Part shown: in pieces, positions 32,386 through 40,067 of the stretch
How the letters are laid out: each line of letters begins with the position of its first letter
Numbering within the stretch: the first letter of the stretch is position 1
NCBI RefSeq assembly: GCF_003342675.1
Contig: NZ_CP031148.1
Location: 992,001 to 1,056,000, forward strand
Direction of reading: 5' to 3'
Length of the DNA stretch: 64,000 nt
Source of the DNA: Haloplanus rubicundus
GTDB lineage: Archaea > Halobacteriota > Halobacteria > Halobacteriales > Haloferacaceae
Notes under the pieces: generated by a model
Databases searched by the model: none
What the model saw: the letters and a program-made list of their open reading frames with translations, nothing else
Told to the model about the DNA's origin: nothing
Position numbers and translations under genes: made by a program

Positions 32386-33428
32386 GCGACGGGGAGCGCA
32401 CCCGTCCCGACCTGACGCCGTCGGACGCCGTCGACCGGTGGCTCGACCGCCAGCGTATGGAACTCGCCGAGTCGTCGGTCGGGAGCTACGCCCGACGTCT
32501 CGAACACTTCGTCGAGTGGTGCGACGACGAGGCTGTCGACCACCTCGCCGACCTCGAACCGTGGGACCTTGGAGCCTACGAGGACCACCGACGTGCGGTG
32601 GTCGCGCCGGTCAGCCTCAACAACGAGTTGACGACGCTCCGGCAGTTGCTCGACTGGGCGGCCGGCCTCGACCTCGTCGACGACGCCGTCGCCGAGGCTG
32701 TCGACCCGCCGAAGGTCGACAAGGCCGACCAGGTGAGCGAGACCCTGCTCGAACCGGAACGCGGCGAGTCTCTTCTCGCGGCGTTCCGCGGTGGCGACGG
32801 TCAGTACACGCGGGAACACGCGTGGCTTGAACTGTCATGGTGGACCGGCGCCCGGATGGGTTCGATCCGTGGCCTCGACGTCGACGACGTCGACCTCGAC
32901 GAGGGTCACGTGCAGTTTCGGCACCGGCCCGAAGAGGAGACGCCGCTGAAGAACGGGTACGATGGCGAGCGGATCGTCGGGATCTCCGACGACGTCGCCG
33001 AGGCGTTGGGCGCGTACATCAGTGACCGCCCTCAGACGACCGACGACTACGGCCGTCGCCCGGTGTTCGCGACCCAGTACGGGCGGATCGCCGGCTCGAC
33101 GCTACGGGAGACCTGTTACTACGCGACCCATCCGTGTCGGGCGGGTCCGTGTCCGCACGAGAACGAACGCGTCAGTTGTGAGTACCATTCAAGGACGTCC
33201 TCGTACGGGTGTCCGTCCGCCCGCTCGCCCCACGAGGTGCGGTCCGGAAGTATTACCTGGCAGCTTCACCGCGGACTCTCGAAGGACGTCGTTGCCGACC
33301 GCGTGAACGCGACGATTGAGGTTATCGAGCGGCACTACGACCAGGCGCGACAACTCGAAGAGTTTCGACAGCGGCGGGCTGCCCACTTGCATAAGCTCGG
33401 GATCGACAGCAGCGAGGAGAATACATGA
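32382..33428 (+). CDS. Tyrosine integrase of the provirus
   Basis: 348 residues from a GTG. The N-terminal core-binding SAM-like domain (about 12-105) includes SSVGSYARRLEHFVEWCDDE. The catalytic domain has arginine I in TGARMGSIRGL, a lysine in TPLKNGYDG, an HxxR box in SPHEVRSGSITWQLHRGLS and the tyrosine nucleophile in IERHYDQ. A Cys/His-rich insert (about 243-275, CRAGPCPHENERVSCEYH) looks like a zinc finger, common in haloarchaeal integrases. It ends 40 bases before attR, the expected place for the enzyme that recombines the tRNA-Pro sites. Confidence 0.88.
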   Translation: MSDGERTRPDLTPSDAVDRWLDRQRMELAESSVGSYARRLEHFVEWCDDEAVDHLADLEPWDLGAYEDHRRAVVAPVSLNNELTTLRQLLDWAAGLDLVDDAVAEAVDPPKVDKADQVSETLLEPERGESLLAAFRGGDGQYTREHAWLELSWWTGARMGSIRGLDVDDVDLDEGHVQFRHRPEEETPLKNGYDGERIVGISDDVAEALGAYISDRPQTTDDYGRRPVFATQYGRIAGSTLRETCYYATHPCRAGPCPHENERVSCEYHSRTSSYGCPSARSPHEVRSGSITWQLHRGLSKDVVADRVNATIEVIERHYDQARQLEEFRQRRAAHLHKLGIDSSEENT

Positions 33429-33468
33429 CCAACGCTACGACCGACGACGTCGAACGGCGCAGAGTCCA

Positions 33469-33485
33469 AATCCGGGCGGTCCCAT
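33469..33485. repeat. attR core
   Basis: AATCCGGGCGGTCCCAT, identical to attL at 13828-13844. The flanking base pattern differs on both sides, consistent with a recombination joint. Confidence 0.85.
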
Positions 33486-33580
33486 TTCTGTGCGACGAGC
33501 GTACACGAGGAGCCAGAAATGTACAGCGACCGGTTCGAACCCGGCGAGACCGAGCGTAGCGAGGTCTCAGTTTGGTTCGC

Positions 33581-33597
33581 AATCCGGGCGGCCCCAT
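33581..33597. repeat. Second att-like copy (one mismatch)
   Basis: AATCCGGGCGGCCCCAT preceded by GGTTCGC, so it resembles a tRNA T-arm and 3' end with a one-base insertion. It is 112 bp after attR. Probably a relic of an earlier insertion into the same tRNA. Confidence 0.65.
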
Positions 33598-33618
33598 GAG
33601 CGAGCGTCGCGAGTCCAC

Positions 33619-33632
33619 GGCGGTCCCATACC
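33619..33632. repeat. Third att-like fragment
   Basis: GGCGGTCCCATACC, identical to the tRNA-Pro end plus four flanking bases (13834-13847). It may mark the original chromosomal side of the site before successive insertions. Confidence 0.5.
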
Positions 33633-34569
33633 CACTTTTCGCTCGGTCGCCCCGCTCCCTCGCAAAAACGTGGGGAGAAAATTCGGCTCCGACGAATCTA
33701 GCACTCAGATGCTAAGAGTGCGGTGAGACCCACCTTCTCGAATCCAGTGTCTCGGCCCCGTCTCGGGAATCGTGTAACTCGACGAGGAACTCGCGATGCC
33801 GTGGCGACAGTCTCGACGGGGTGGTGAGGCGTGACGGCGTTCTCCGAACAAAATGGAGGGATCGGGATTTGGGACCGCGGGCAACCGGTCCCGGCATGTC
33901 AGAGGCACCCTCTCCCCGTACTCAACGTCGCTCTCAGAGGAGAAATAACCGCATTTTCACCCATCCTGTAACAATTTTTATTATTTCTACAGGAGTAGAA
34001 AACGGGCAGAGGAGTGCGTCACAAGGGGGGTCGGGCCGACGAGGAACCGGTGACGCGGTGGCGCCGGTACCGACGGAGAAGCGCCGCGTGACGGGAATCC
34101 GCGCTGCGGGAAACCGGTACGTCAGAGGTACTTTTCCCCCACACCACGTGGGCGTCGAACGGAAATAACCGTAGCTTCACCACTGCTGTTACGGATGTGA
34201 CGTTTCCACGGACGTAACGACAAGCCTCGCGCGTGATCGGCCACGGAGACGACTCACGTGACGGAGTGATGATCGAGCATCGACACGCAGCGACGGCAGG
34301 AAACTTGGGAACGGCAACAGCGCTTTCGTGGGCAGGCTGGGAGTTCCTGATCGTCGGCATGTCGCACGGCGGGCGTCACCCAGCCTCCAGCGCCTGCCGA
34401 CACCGGCCGTTCCCAAGAAATGGAGGCACTCCACGAACTTAAGGTATTGCCAAGCTGATACTTAATCATCGTTCAGGGCTAATTTCGCTTCCCGTCGCGC
34501 CGCCGCGGTCGATCCACGAGCCGAGTGGTCGTTCGTCGCACGACGGCGACTACCGGCCCTCCTCGGCGT
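33633..34569. other. Gene-free stretch downstream of the provirus
   Basis: About 930 bp with no supported gene. It contains a diverged direct duplication (separate entry), an AT-rich island at 33965-34005 and scattered GC-rich sequence. The end (34440-34480) has an AT-rich block that may be an old promoter. Confidence 0.5.
33878..34200. repeat. Diverged ~100-bp direct duplication
   Basis: Copy 1 spans about 33878-33980 and copy 2 about 34106-34200. Shared blocks in order are GCGGGCAACCGGT / GCGGGAAACCGGT, then GTCAGAGG(C/T)AC (33898 and 34121). Next are GAAATAACCG (33942 and 34162) and TTCACC followed by CTGTAAC / CTGTTAC. Spacing is kept within three bases. Non-coding; possibly duplicated leader or small RNA. 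Confidence 0.55.
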
Positions 34570-35073
34570 TCACCCCGGCAACGGACCCAGAATTTCGAGG
34601 TCGTACGCTGCGGCGGCGGCCGTCACCGCGGCCACGTCGGGTTCGGCCGGGGCCGGGAGGTCCAGCGTCTCGGCTTCCTCGCCGACGTCGGCGAAGAACC
34701 CTTCGAGGCCGGCGGGCGTCACCGTCACCAGAATTCGAAGTGGGGCGTCGCTCACGACGCGGAAGCCGTGGGGCACGTCCCGGGGGAGGAAGACGGCGTC
34801 GTGTGGGCCGGCGGTGAGCGTCTCGCCGTCTCCGTAGACACACTCCATCTCGCCGTCGAGGACGTAGCAGTGTTCGTCTTCCCGCCGGTGGACGTGGAGG
34901 GGCGTCTCGTACCCGGGCGCGGCGCGGAGGTCCACCAGCGCGAACGCCCCGCCGGTCGACTCGGCGTCCGCCTTGACGATCAGCAGCGCTCCCGTGGATC
35001 GAAGCGCCTGCCCGCCCGTCGCGGGCGTCACGAACGGTTCCGTCGGCGTGTGGTCTCCACTCGTCGAAGACAT
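34570..35073 (-). CDS. Cupin-domain protein
   Basis: 167 residues. The cupin metal site is HVHRREDEHCYVLDGE (about 60-75) with a downstream histidine in PRDVPHGFRV, the usual 3-His/1-Glu set. The barrel spans about 30-125. Such small cupins include dioxygenase-like and sugar- or small-molecule-binding proteins. The monocistronic gene has a TATA-like AGATAAGTATCC sequence just upstream of 35073. Substrate unknown. Confidence 0.85.
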   Translation of the reverse strand: MSSTSGDHTPTEPFVTPATGGQALRSTGALLIVKADAESTGGAFALVDLRAAPGYETPLHVHRREDEHCYVLDGEMECVYGDGETLTAGPHDAVFLPRDVPHGFRVVSDAPLRILVTVTPAGLEGFFADVGEEAETLDLPAPAEPDVAAVTAAAAAYDLEILGPLPG

Positions 35074-35163
35074 GTCGGATACTTATCTCTACAAGGAGAT
35101 AGCTGTATACGGTCGGCGAGCCCGGAGGACAAGCGCTTTCCGTTCCACCCGCGAGGGTCGGCC

Positions 35164-35355
35164 ATGGGTCTGCGTTCGGTACTCGAGGGAATCCCGTGGT
35201 GGGGGTACGGCGTCGTCGGCATCTGCTATCTCGTCTTCATCGGCTTCCGGCTGTTCGACGGGTCGTCGCTCTCCACGCCGGGGCTGATCGTTCGCGTCGG
35301 CCTCGCCTGGTGGCTCATCGTCGTGAGCTACCTGAAATACTACGGCTACGTCTGA
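35164..35355 (+). CDS. Small two-helix membrane protein
   Basis: 63 residues, MGLRSVLEGIPWWGYGVVGI, with two membrane segments (about 11-30 and 40-60) and few charges. No family. It precedes the next membrane protein gene on the same strand by 40 bases. Confidence 0.65.
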   Translation: MGLRSVLEGIPWWGYGVVGICYLVFIGFRLFDGSSLSTPGLIVRVGLAWWLIVVSYLKYYGYV

Positions 35356-35395
35356 TCGGAAACCGTTATGTGTCCACTTCGTGAGTCGGCTATCG

Positions 35396-35959
35396 ATGCC
35401 CTCCAGCAGACTGCTCTCTCTCGGTTCGAGCGTCGTCGCCGCGTGTTCGCTCGCGGGCGTTGCCGCCGCTCAACCCGAGATGGGTTCCGAACTCGGCTTC
35501 GCCACCCGTATCGGCCTCCGATTCGCCGTCGTCCTCGTTATCAACCTCGTCCTCGGCGGGGCGCTTCTCGGCATCGCCCCCGACTACACCCGACGGATGG
35601 TGGCGGCCATCCGTGACGACGCCGGCACCGCCTTCCTCTGGGGCCTGCTCGCCGGCATCGCCGTCCCCATCGCCCTCGTGTTGATCGCCATCACGATCAT
35701 CGGCCTCCTGGTCACGATTCCGGGGTTGATCGCCCTGTTTTTCCTCGGGCTCGTCGGCAACGCGGTCACCATCTGCTGGGTCGGGACGCTCCTGACCGGG
35801 CGTGACGACCCCGACGGGGCGGCCGTCGGCGTCGGCGCCGCCGTTTTGGCCGCCGTCGGCGCCGTTCCCCTCCTCGGCAACCTCGTGACCACGCTCCTCG
35901 GCTTCCTCGGTCTCGGCGTCGTCGGGCGCGACCTGTACAAGGGGTATAAGTCATCGTAG
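35396..35959 (+). CDS. Membrane protein with signal peptide, unknown
   Basis: 187 residues. The N-terminal signal-type segment (about 1-27, ending AAAQPE) is followed by four hydrophobic segments (about 45-65, 85-120 as two and 135-165). Glycine-rich hydrophobic repeats (GLLVTIPGLIALFFLGLVGN) resemble the membrane part of haloarchaeal bactofilin-linked proteins, though no bactofilin domain is present. Its stop lies inside repeat copy C. Confidence 0.7.
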   Translation: MPSSRLLSLGSSVVAACSLAGVAAAQPEMGSELGFATRIGLRFAVVLVINLVLGGALLGIAPDYTRRMVAAIRDDAGTAFLWGLLAGIAVPIALVLIAITIIGLLVTIPGLIALFFLGLVGNAVTICWVGTLLTGRDDPDGAAVGVGAAVLAAVGAVPLLGNLVTTLLGFLGLGVVGRDLYKGYKSS

Positions 35960-36006
35960 ATCCCCGCCGCGACGGTCCGGCGAGCATCCATGGACAGTTA
36001 CGATAG
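35945..36006. repeat. Compound inverted repeat, copy C
   Basis: TAAGTCA (35947-35953) and GGACAGTTACGATAG flank a hairpin GATCCCCGCCG / CGGCGAGCATC around a GACGGTC loop. The loop and inner stem nearly equal those of copy E at 59161-59196. The left outer arm is poor because it overlaps the end of the membrane protein gene. Confidence 0.7.
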
Positions 36007-36071
36007 CGCCTATACACGTCGTGGCGGGGGTAGACGCGGACGTTTTTCTCCCCGGCCGCCGACCGGCCGGT

Positions 36072-36884
36072 ATGCGATCACGGACGGTCACCGGCGGCGG
36101 CGGGGTCGAGATTCACGTCGAGGAACACGGACCGCGGGACGCCCATCCAATCCTCCTGATTCACGGTTTCTCGCAGTCGCGGCTGGCGTGGACGCCGCAG
36201 TTCGAGTCGGCGCTCGCCGACGACTACCGCCTCGTCGCGATGGACTGCCGGGGCCACGGCGCGTCCGACACCCCCAGCGATCCGGGCGCATACCGCGATT
36301 CCGCGCTGTGGGCCGACGACGTGCAAGCGGTCGTCGCGGACCTCGATCACCCGACCCTCGTCGGCTGGTCGTACGGTGGCCTCGTCGTCTCCGACTACCT
36401 CGCCACCCACGGCGACGACGCGGTGTCCGGCGTCGTCCTCGTCGGCGCCATCACGGAGAAAGGCACCGTCGACGCCGACCGGTTCGCCGGCGGCGAGTTC
36501 GTCGCCCTCGATTCGGGCTTTCGGTCCACCGACGCCGAGGAGAGCGTCGCGACCCTCGAGACCTTCGTCGACCTCTGTGTCGAGGGCGACCTCGACGACC
36601 CGGGCCGCTACCGGGCGCTCGGCTACAACGTCGCGGTGCCGCCGTTCGTCCGCGCCGCGATGCAGGATCGGACCGTCGAACACGGGGCCGCCCTCGCCGA
36701 ACTGGCGACGCCGGTGTGCCTGATCCACGGCGCGGCCGACCCGGTGGTCCGCCCCGCCGCGGCGAGAAAGCACGCCGACTTGTTCCCGTCGGCGACGCTC
36801 TCGGTGTACGAGGGCGTCGGCCACTCGCCCTTCTTCGAGGCGCCGGAGCGGTTCGAGGCGGATCTGCGCGACTTCCTCGCGTAA
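36072..36884 (+). CDS. Alpha/beta hydrolase
   Basis: 270 residues. It has the oxyanion loop ILLIHGFSQS, the nucleophile elbow GWSYGG, a late acid in IHGAADPVV and the catalytic histidine in GVGHSPFFE. The cap between the strand after the elbow and the acid is about 90 residues. Esterases, C-C hydrolases and haloperoxidase-like enzymes share this layout, so the substrate is unknown. ATG 36072 puts the first strand at the right distance. The stop is followed at once by repeat copy B. Confidence 0.88.
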   Translation: MRSRTVTGGGGVEIHVEEHGPRDAHPILLIHGFSQSRLAWTPQFESALADDYRLVAMDCRGHGASDTPSDPGAYRDSALWADDVQAVVADLDHPTLVGWSYGGLVVSDYLATHGDDAVSGVVLVGAITEKGTVDADRFAGGEFVALDSGFRSTDAEESVATLETFVDLCVEGDLDDPGRYRALGYNVAVPPFVRAAMQDRTVEHGAALAELATPVCLIHGAADPVVRPAAARKHADLFPSATLSVYEGVGHSPFFEAPERFEADLRDFLA

Positions 36885-36969
36885 CTATAGTAGCCTTTGT
36901 AAGTCATCACACACCTGATCGCACGCTGTCATGCGATCAGGTGTGCGGACAGTTACAAACGCTACTATA
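36885..36969. repeat. Compound inverted repeat, copy B
   Basis: 85 bp. Outer arms CTATAGTAGC / GCTACTATA pair. The TAAGTCAT and GGACAGTTAC boxes are present. The inner stem CACACCTGATCGCA / TGCGATCAGGTGTG surrounds an eight-base loop. It starts the base after the hydrolase stop and supplies the last codons and stop of the opposing zinc-protein gene. Confidence 0.85.
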
Positions 36970-37593
36970 CTCCGGGCGCCGGAGGCCGGGGTGGCCGTCG
37001 ACGACGGCTGCGGCGAGAGCATCCATCTCGGCGGGGTAGAACGCCTCGAACGCGGCGACGAACTCGCGGGCGCGTTCGCGGGGTGGGCCGCGCGGGACGG
37101 CTTCGAGAACGGATTCGGACGCATCGAGCAGCCGGAGACGCGGTTCGGGGTCGGTCGGCGCCGTCGTCTCGACGCGCAGGTCGCCCTCGTCCCGGTCGAA
37201 GACGGCCCCGGCCGCCGACGGCGTGTGTGTCCACGACGCCGGCAGGTCGACGCCCGCGTGCACGTCGGCGAGGAAGGTGGCGAAGACATCCTCACACCCG
37301 CGACAGAGCCGGTAGGTCCCCTGCGAGACGATCCGGTCGTCGACGACGCTTTCGAGCGCGACTTCCCCCGTCTCGTCGGCGGCGCGGTCACAGAACCCGC
37401 AGGCCTCGGTGTTCGGCTCCCAGTGTCGCGTCAGGTCGACCACTTCCGGTCGGCAGTCGTCACAGACGAACGCCGTCTCGGGGAGTGTCGCGTCCGGATC
37501 GACCCGCCGGCGCACCCGCATCCGGCCGTGGCGACGGTCCGGCGACCGGCGAAAGTGGCTCCCGCAGACGTGACAGCGCCTGATCGGACGCAT
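36937..37593 (-). CDS. Multi-zinc-site protein
   Basis: 218 residues with three cysteine pairs: CHVCGSHF (8-15), FVCDDC (43-48) and ACGFCDRAADE (68-78), plus YRLCRGCEDVF (about 98-108). Two zinc ribbons followed by a helical C-terminal domain (REFVAAFEAFYPAEMD) are likely. The last residues (YSSVCNCPHT) are encoded by repeat copy B, so the native C-terminus was probably replaced. No family named; regulatory or nucleic-acid-binding roles are possible. Confidence 0.7.
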   Translation of the reverse strand: MRPIRRCHVCGSHFRRSPDRRHGRMRVRRRVDPDATLPETAFVCDDCRPEVVDLTRHWEPNTEACGFCDRAADETGEVALESVVDDRIVSQGTYRLCRGCEDVFATFLADVHAGVDLPASWTHTPSAAGAVFDRDEGDLRVETTAPTDPEPRLRLLDASESVLEAVPRGPPRERAREFVAAFEAFYPAEMDALAAAVVDGHPGLRRPEYSSVCNCPHT

Positions 37594-37682
37594 GTACGCG
37601 AGTCACAGCCTGACAAGCATAACCGTTTCCCGTCCCGTCGGACGGGAACGATGAAGTGCGCGCGCGGAGTCGGGCGAGACGA

Positions 37683-38708
37683 ATGCCCGATACGACGTTC
37701 ACGCCGGAGGCGGCCATCGACCACCTCCGGGCACAGGGGGTCGTTCCGCCCGACGCCGACGCCACGGCCCGTTCCCTCGGCGGCGGCGTCTCGAATCACG
37801 TCCACCAGGTCACCTGGGACGACGACTGTCTCGTCGTGAAGCGGCCGCTCCCGAACCTCGCCGTCGAGGACGACTGGCCGGCGGACATCGAGCGCGTCCA
37901 CAACGAGGCGGCGGCCATCCGCGCCTACGACGCCGTCCTCCGAGACGCCGCCGTCGAGGCGCGGGTCCCCCGCGTCGTCAGCGAAACCCACGAACCGGAC
38001 CACGTCGTCGCCATCGAGTGCGCGCCCGACGGCGCGACGATGTGGAAGACGGACCTGCTCGACGGCCGCGTCGACGCCGGCGTCGCCGCCGCGGTGGGCG
38101 AAGTCCTCGGCGTCGTCCACGACGCGGCCTCGACGGACGACGACGTGCGGGAGCGGTTCGCCAGCAAGCGTCCGTTCGAGCAGTTGCGCGTCGATCCCTA
38201 CCACCGCACGACGGCGGAGCGCCATCCCGACGTGGCCGACGCCATCCACGCGGAGATCGACCGCCTGCTGGACACCTCGCGGACGCTCGTCCACGGCGAC
38301 TACAGCCCGAAAAACGTCCTCGTCGACCCCGACGGCGCCGTCCCGTGGATCCTCGATTTCGAGGTGGCTCACTGGGGCGACCCCGCCTTCGACACCGCGT
38401 TCATGCTGAACCACCTCTACATCAAGTCCATCTACAACTACGGACAGCACGCCGCGTACGCCGACGCCGCCGACCGGTTCTGGACGGCCTACGACGACGC
38501 AGTCGACTGGGACATCGAGCGAGAGACGGTCGCCGAACTCGCCGTCCTGATGCTCGCGCGGGTCGACGGCAAGTCGCCCGTCGAGTACGTCACGCGCGAC
38601 GCCGTCGCCGACGCGCTCCGCCGCGTCGCCAAGCGCACCCTCCGTGGCGACGCCGAGACGCTCCCCGAGTTCGCCGCGCTCGCCCGCGATGAGGCCGATG
38701 CGCTATGA
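37683..38708 (+). CDS. APH/choline-kinase-fold phosphotransferase
   Basis: 341 residues. The catalytic loop LVHGDYSPKNVLVD (aspartate base), then WILDFEVAHWGDPAFD as the metal-binding DFE motif. The N-lobe has GGGVSNHVHQV and a lysine in CLVVKRPLP. The layout is that of small-molecule kinases such as 5-methylthioribose kinase, homoserine kinase II and aminoglycoside kinases. The stop overlaps the start of the enolase-like gene by four bases, so both probably serve one pathway. ATG 37683 fits the family N-terminus. Confidence 0.85.
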   Translation: MPDTTFTPEAAIDHLRAQGVVPPDADATARSLGGGVSNHVHQVTWDDDCLVVKRPLPNLAVEDDWPADIERVHNEAAAIRAYDAVLRDAAVEARVPRVVSETHEPDHVVAIECAPDGATMWKTDLLDGRVDAGVAAAVGEVLGVVHDAASTDDDVRERFASKRPFEQLRVDPYHRTTAERHPDVADAIHAEIDRLLDTSRTLVHGDYSPKNVLVDPDGAVPWILDFEVAHWGDPAFDTAFMLNHLYIKSIYNYGQHAAYADAADRFWTAYDDAVDWDIERETVAELAVLMLARVDGKSPVEYVTRDAVADALRRVAKRTLRGDAETLPEFAALARDEADAL

Positions 38709-40024
38709 CCGAGATTACGGACGTCGACGCGTGGGAGGTCCTCGACTCCCGGGGCGACCCCACGGTCCGGGTGCGGGTCGAGGCCGGCGACGCCGCTGGC
38801 ACGTTCACCGTCCCCGCCGGCGCCAGCACGGGCGCCCACGAGGCGGTCGAGCGCCGCGACGGCGGCGACCGGTACGGCGGACGGGGGGTGCGCGAGGCCT
38901 GTGCCGCCGTCCGGGACGAACTCGCGCCGGTCGTCGCGGGACGGTCGGTGACCGATCAGGCGGGCATCGACGAGGTACTGGTCGACTGCGACGGGACGGA
39001 GAACCTCTCCCGCCTCGGCGCCAACGCCGTCCTCGGGGTCTCGGGTGCCGTTGCCCACGCCGCGGCGGACGCGACCGACCGCCCGCTCTACGCGGTGCTG
39101 GCGCCCGACGCGGGGCCGGGCGACCTGCCGATGCCCATGATCAACGTCCTGAGCGGCGGTCTCCACGCCGCGGCCGACCTGCCGATCCAGGACTTCCTCG
39201 CCGTGCCCGTGGGCGCGGAGACGTACCCCGAGGCGCTGGAGACGGTGTGGGCGGTGCGGCGGGCCGCGGGCAATCGGATCAGCGCGGACCGACGGTCCGC
39301 GGGCAATCGGTCTCCGTCCGGTGACGGCGACGGCGACCATCCCCCGCCGGTCGCCGACGAGGGCGGCTTCGTCCCGTCGGTCGCCGACGCGGACGCGGCC
39401 TTCGAACTGCTCGTCGACGCCATCCGCGGCGCGGGCTACGCCCCCGGCGACGAGGTGGCCATCGCCGTCGACGTGGCGGCCACCCACTTCTACGACGCCG
39501 ACCGCGACCGGTACGCGCTCGCGGGCGAACGCCTCGACCGGGCGGCGATGGTCGACCGCGTGGCCGGCTGGATCGACGCCCACCCCATCTGCTCGGTCGA
39601 GGACCCCCTCGCCGAGGACGACTGGGACGGGTGGGAACGGCTGGCCGACCGCGTCGGCGACCGGGTGCAGTTGCTCGGCGACGATCTGCTGGCGACGAAC
39701 GCGGATCGGCTGGCGAGAGCGAGAGGCGCTGGCGCCGCCAACGCGGCGCTGATCAAGCCGAATCAGGCCGGGACGATCACCCGGACGCGGCGCGTCCTCG
39801 AGGCGGCACAGGACGCGGGCTGGGCGCCCGTCGTCTCCGCGCGCTCCGGCGAGACGTGTGACGCGACCATCGCTGACCTCGCGATCGGTCTCGACGCGGG
39901 ACAGATCAAGATCGGATCACTCGCGCGCTCGGAGCGCCTCGCGAAGTACAACCGACTGCTCGGCATCGCTCGCGCGTCCGACGGCGGGTTCGCGGGCGGC
40001 GACGCGCTGGCGCCGCTCGACTGA
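38705..40024 (+). CDS. Enolase paralogue with changed active-site residues
   Basis: 439 residues, full enolase length. It keeps DSRGDPTV, PAGASTGAHEA, DEGGFVPS, the metal triad region (AVDVAA, SVEDPLAEDDW, LLGDDLLATN) and the catalytic lysine in LIKPNQAGT. The phosphate-loop motif usually S-H-R-S-G-E is SARSGE (about 377-382), losing the histidine. The usual Q-E-F is QDF (about 160-163). An insert near 190-215 contains a doubled AGNR phrase. It is coupled to a kinase gene rather than to glycolytic or ribosomal genes, so it is probably not the housekeeping enolase. Confidence 0.85.
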   Translation: MTEITDVDAWEVLDSRGDPTVRVRVEAGDAAGTFTVPAGASTGAHEAVERRDGGDRYGGRGVREACAAVRDELAPVVAGRSVTDQAGIDEVLVDCDGTENLSRLGANAVLGVSGAVAHAAADATDRPLYAVLAPDAGPGDLPMPMINVLSGGLHAAADLPIQDFLAVPVGAETYPEALETVWAVRRAAGNRISADRRSAGNRSPSGDGDGDHPPPVADEGGFVPSVADADAAFELLVDAIRGAGYAPGDEVAIAVDVAATHFYDADRDRYALAGERLDRAAMVDRVAGWIDAHPICSVEDPLAEDDWDGWERLADRVGDRVQLLGDDLLATNADRLARARGAGAANAALIKPNQAGTITRTRRVLEAAQDAGWAPVVSARSGETCDATIADLAIGLDAGQIKIGSLARSERLAKYNRLLGIARASDGGFAGGDALAPLD

Positions 40025-40067
40025 CCTTCCGGTCGGACCGTCCGCGGTGTCGGCTTCGCGCCGACGC

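Larger units (their letters stand above)
13828..33485. mobile_element. Provirus of SH1/SNJ1 (halopanivirus) type integrated in tRNA-Pro
   Basis: About 19.66 kb between 17-bp direct repeats (13828-13844 and 33469-33485). A tyrosine integrase ends 41 bases before the right repeat. The core is one minus-strand block of overlapping genes from 26688 to 15209 with a packaging ATPase and two adjacent capsid-protein candidates, and no tail, portal, terminase or protease genes, which argues against a tailed virus. The left arm carries micro-zinc proteins and a ribbon-helix-helix regulator. The right arm carries recombinases, repressors and cargo. No replication protein was recognised. The class rests on gene order, size and the ATPase; a structure search of the capsid proteins would settle it. 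Confidence 0.85.

Noticed and set aside
13828-33485. Tailed-virus (Caudoviricetes) prophage
   Set aside because: No terminase, portal, head protease, tape measure or tail genes; the ATPase is A32/HerA type.
13828-33485. Pleolipovirus-type element
   Set aside because: No recognisable spike/ATPase pair of pleolipovirus type, and the two adjacent capsid-size beta proteins with a packaging ATPase argue for an icosahedral shell.
33821-34168. Possible 115-residue plus-strand gene downstream of the provirus
   Set aside because: It crosses the diverged duplication and an AT-rich island, with no start signal or protein-like composition.
39260-39320. Frameshift inside the enolase-like gene
   Set aside because: The doubled AGNR phrase is an in-frame insertion; the reading frame and downstream motifs are intact.
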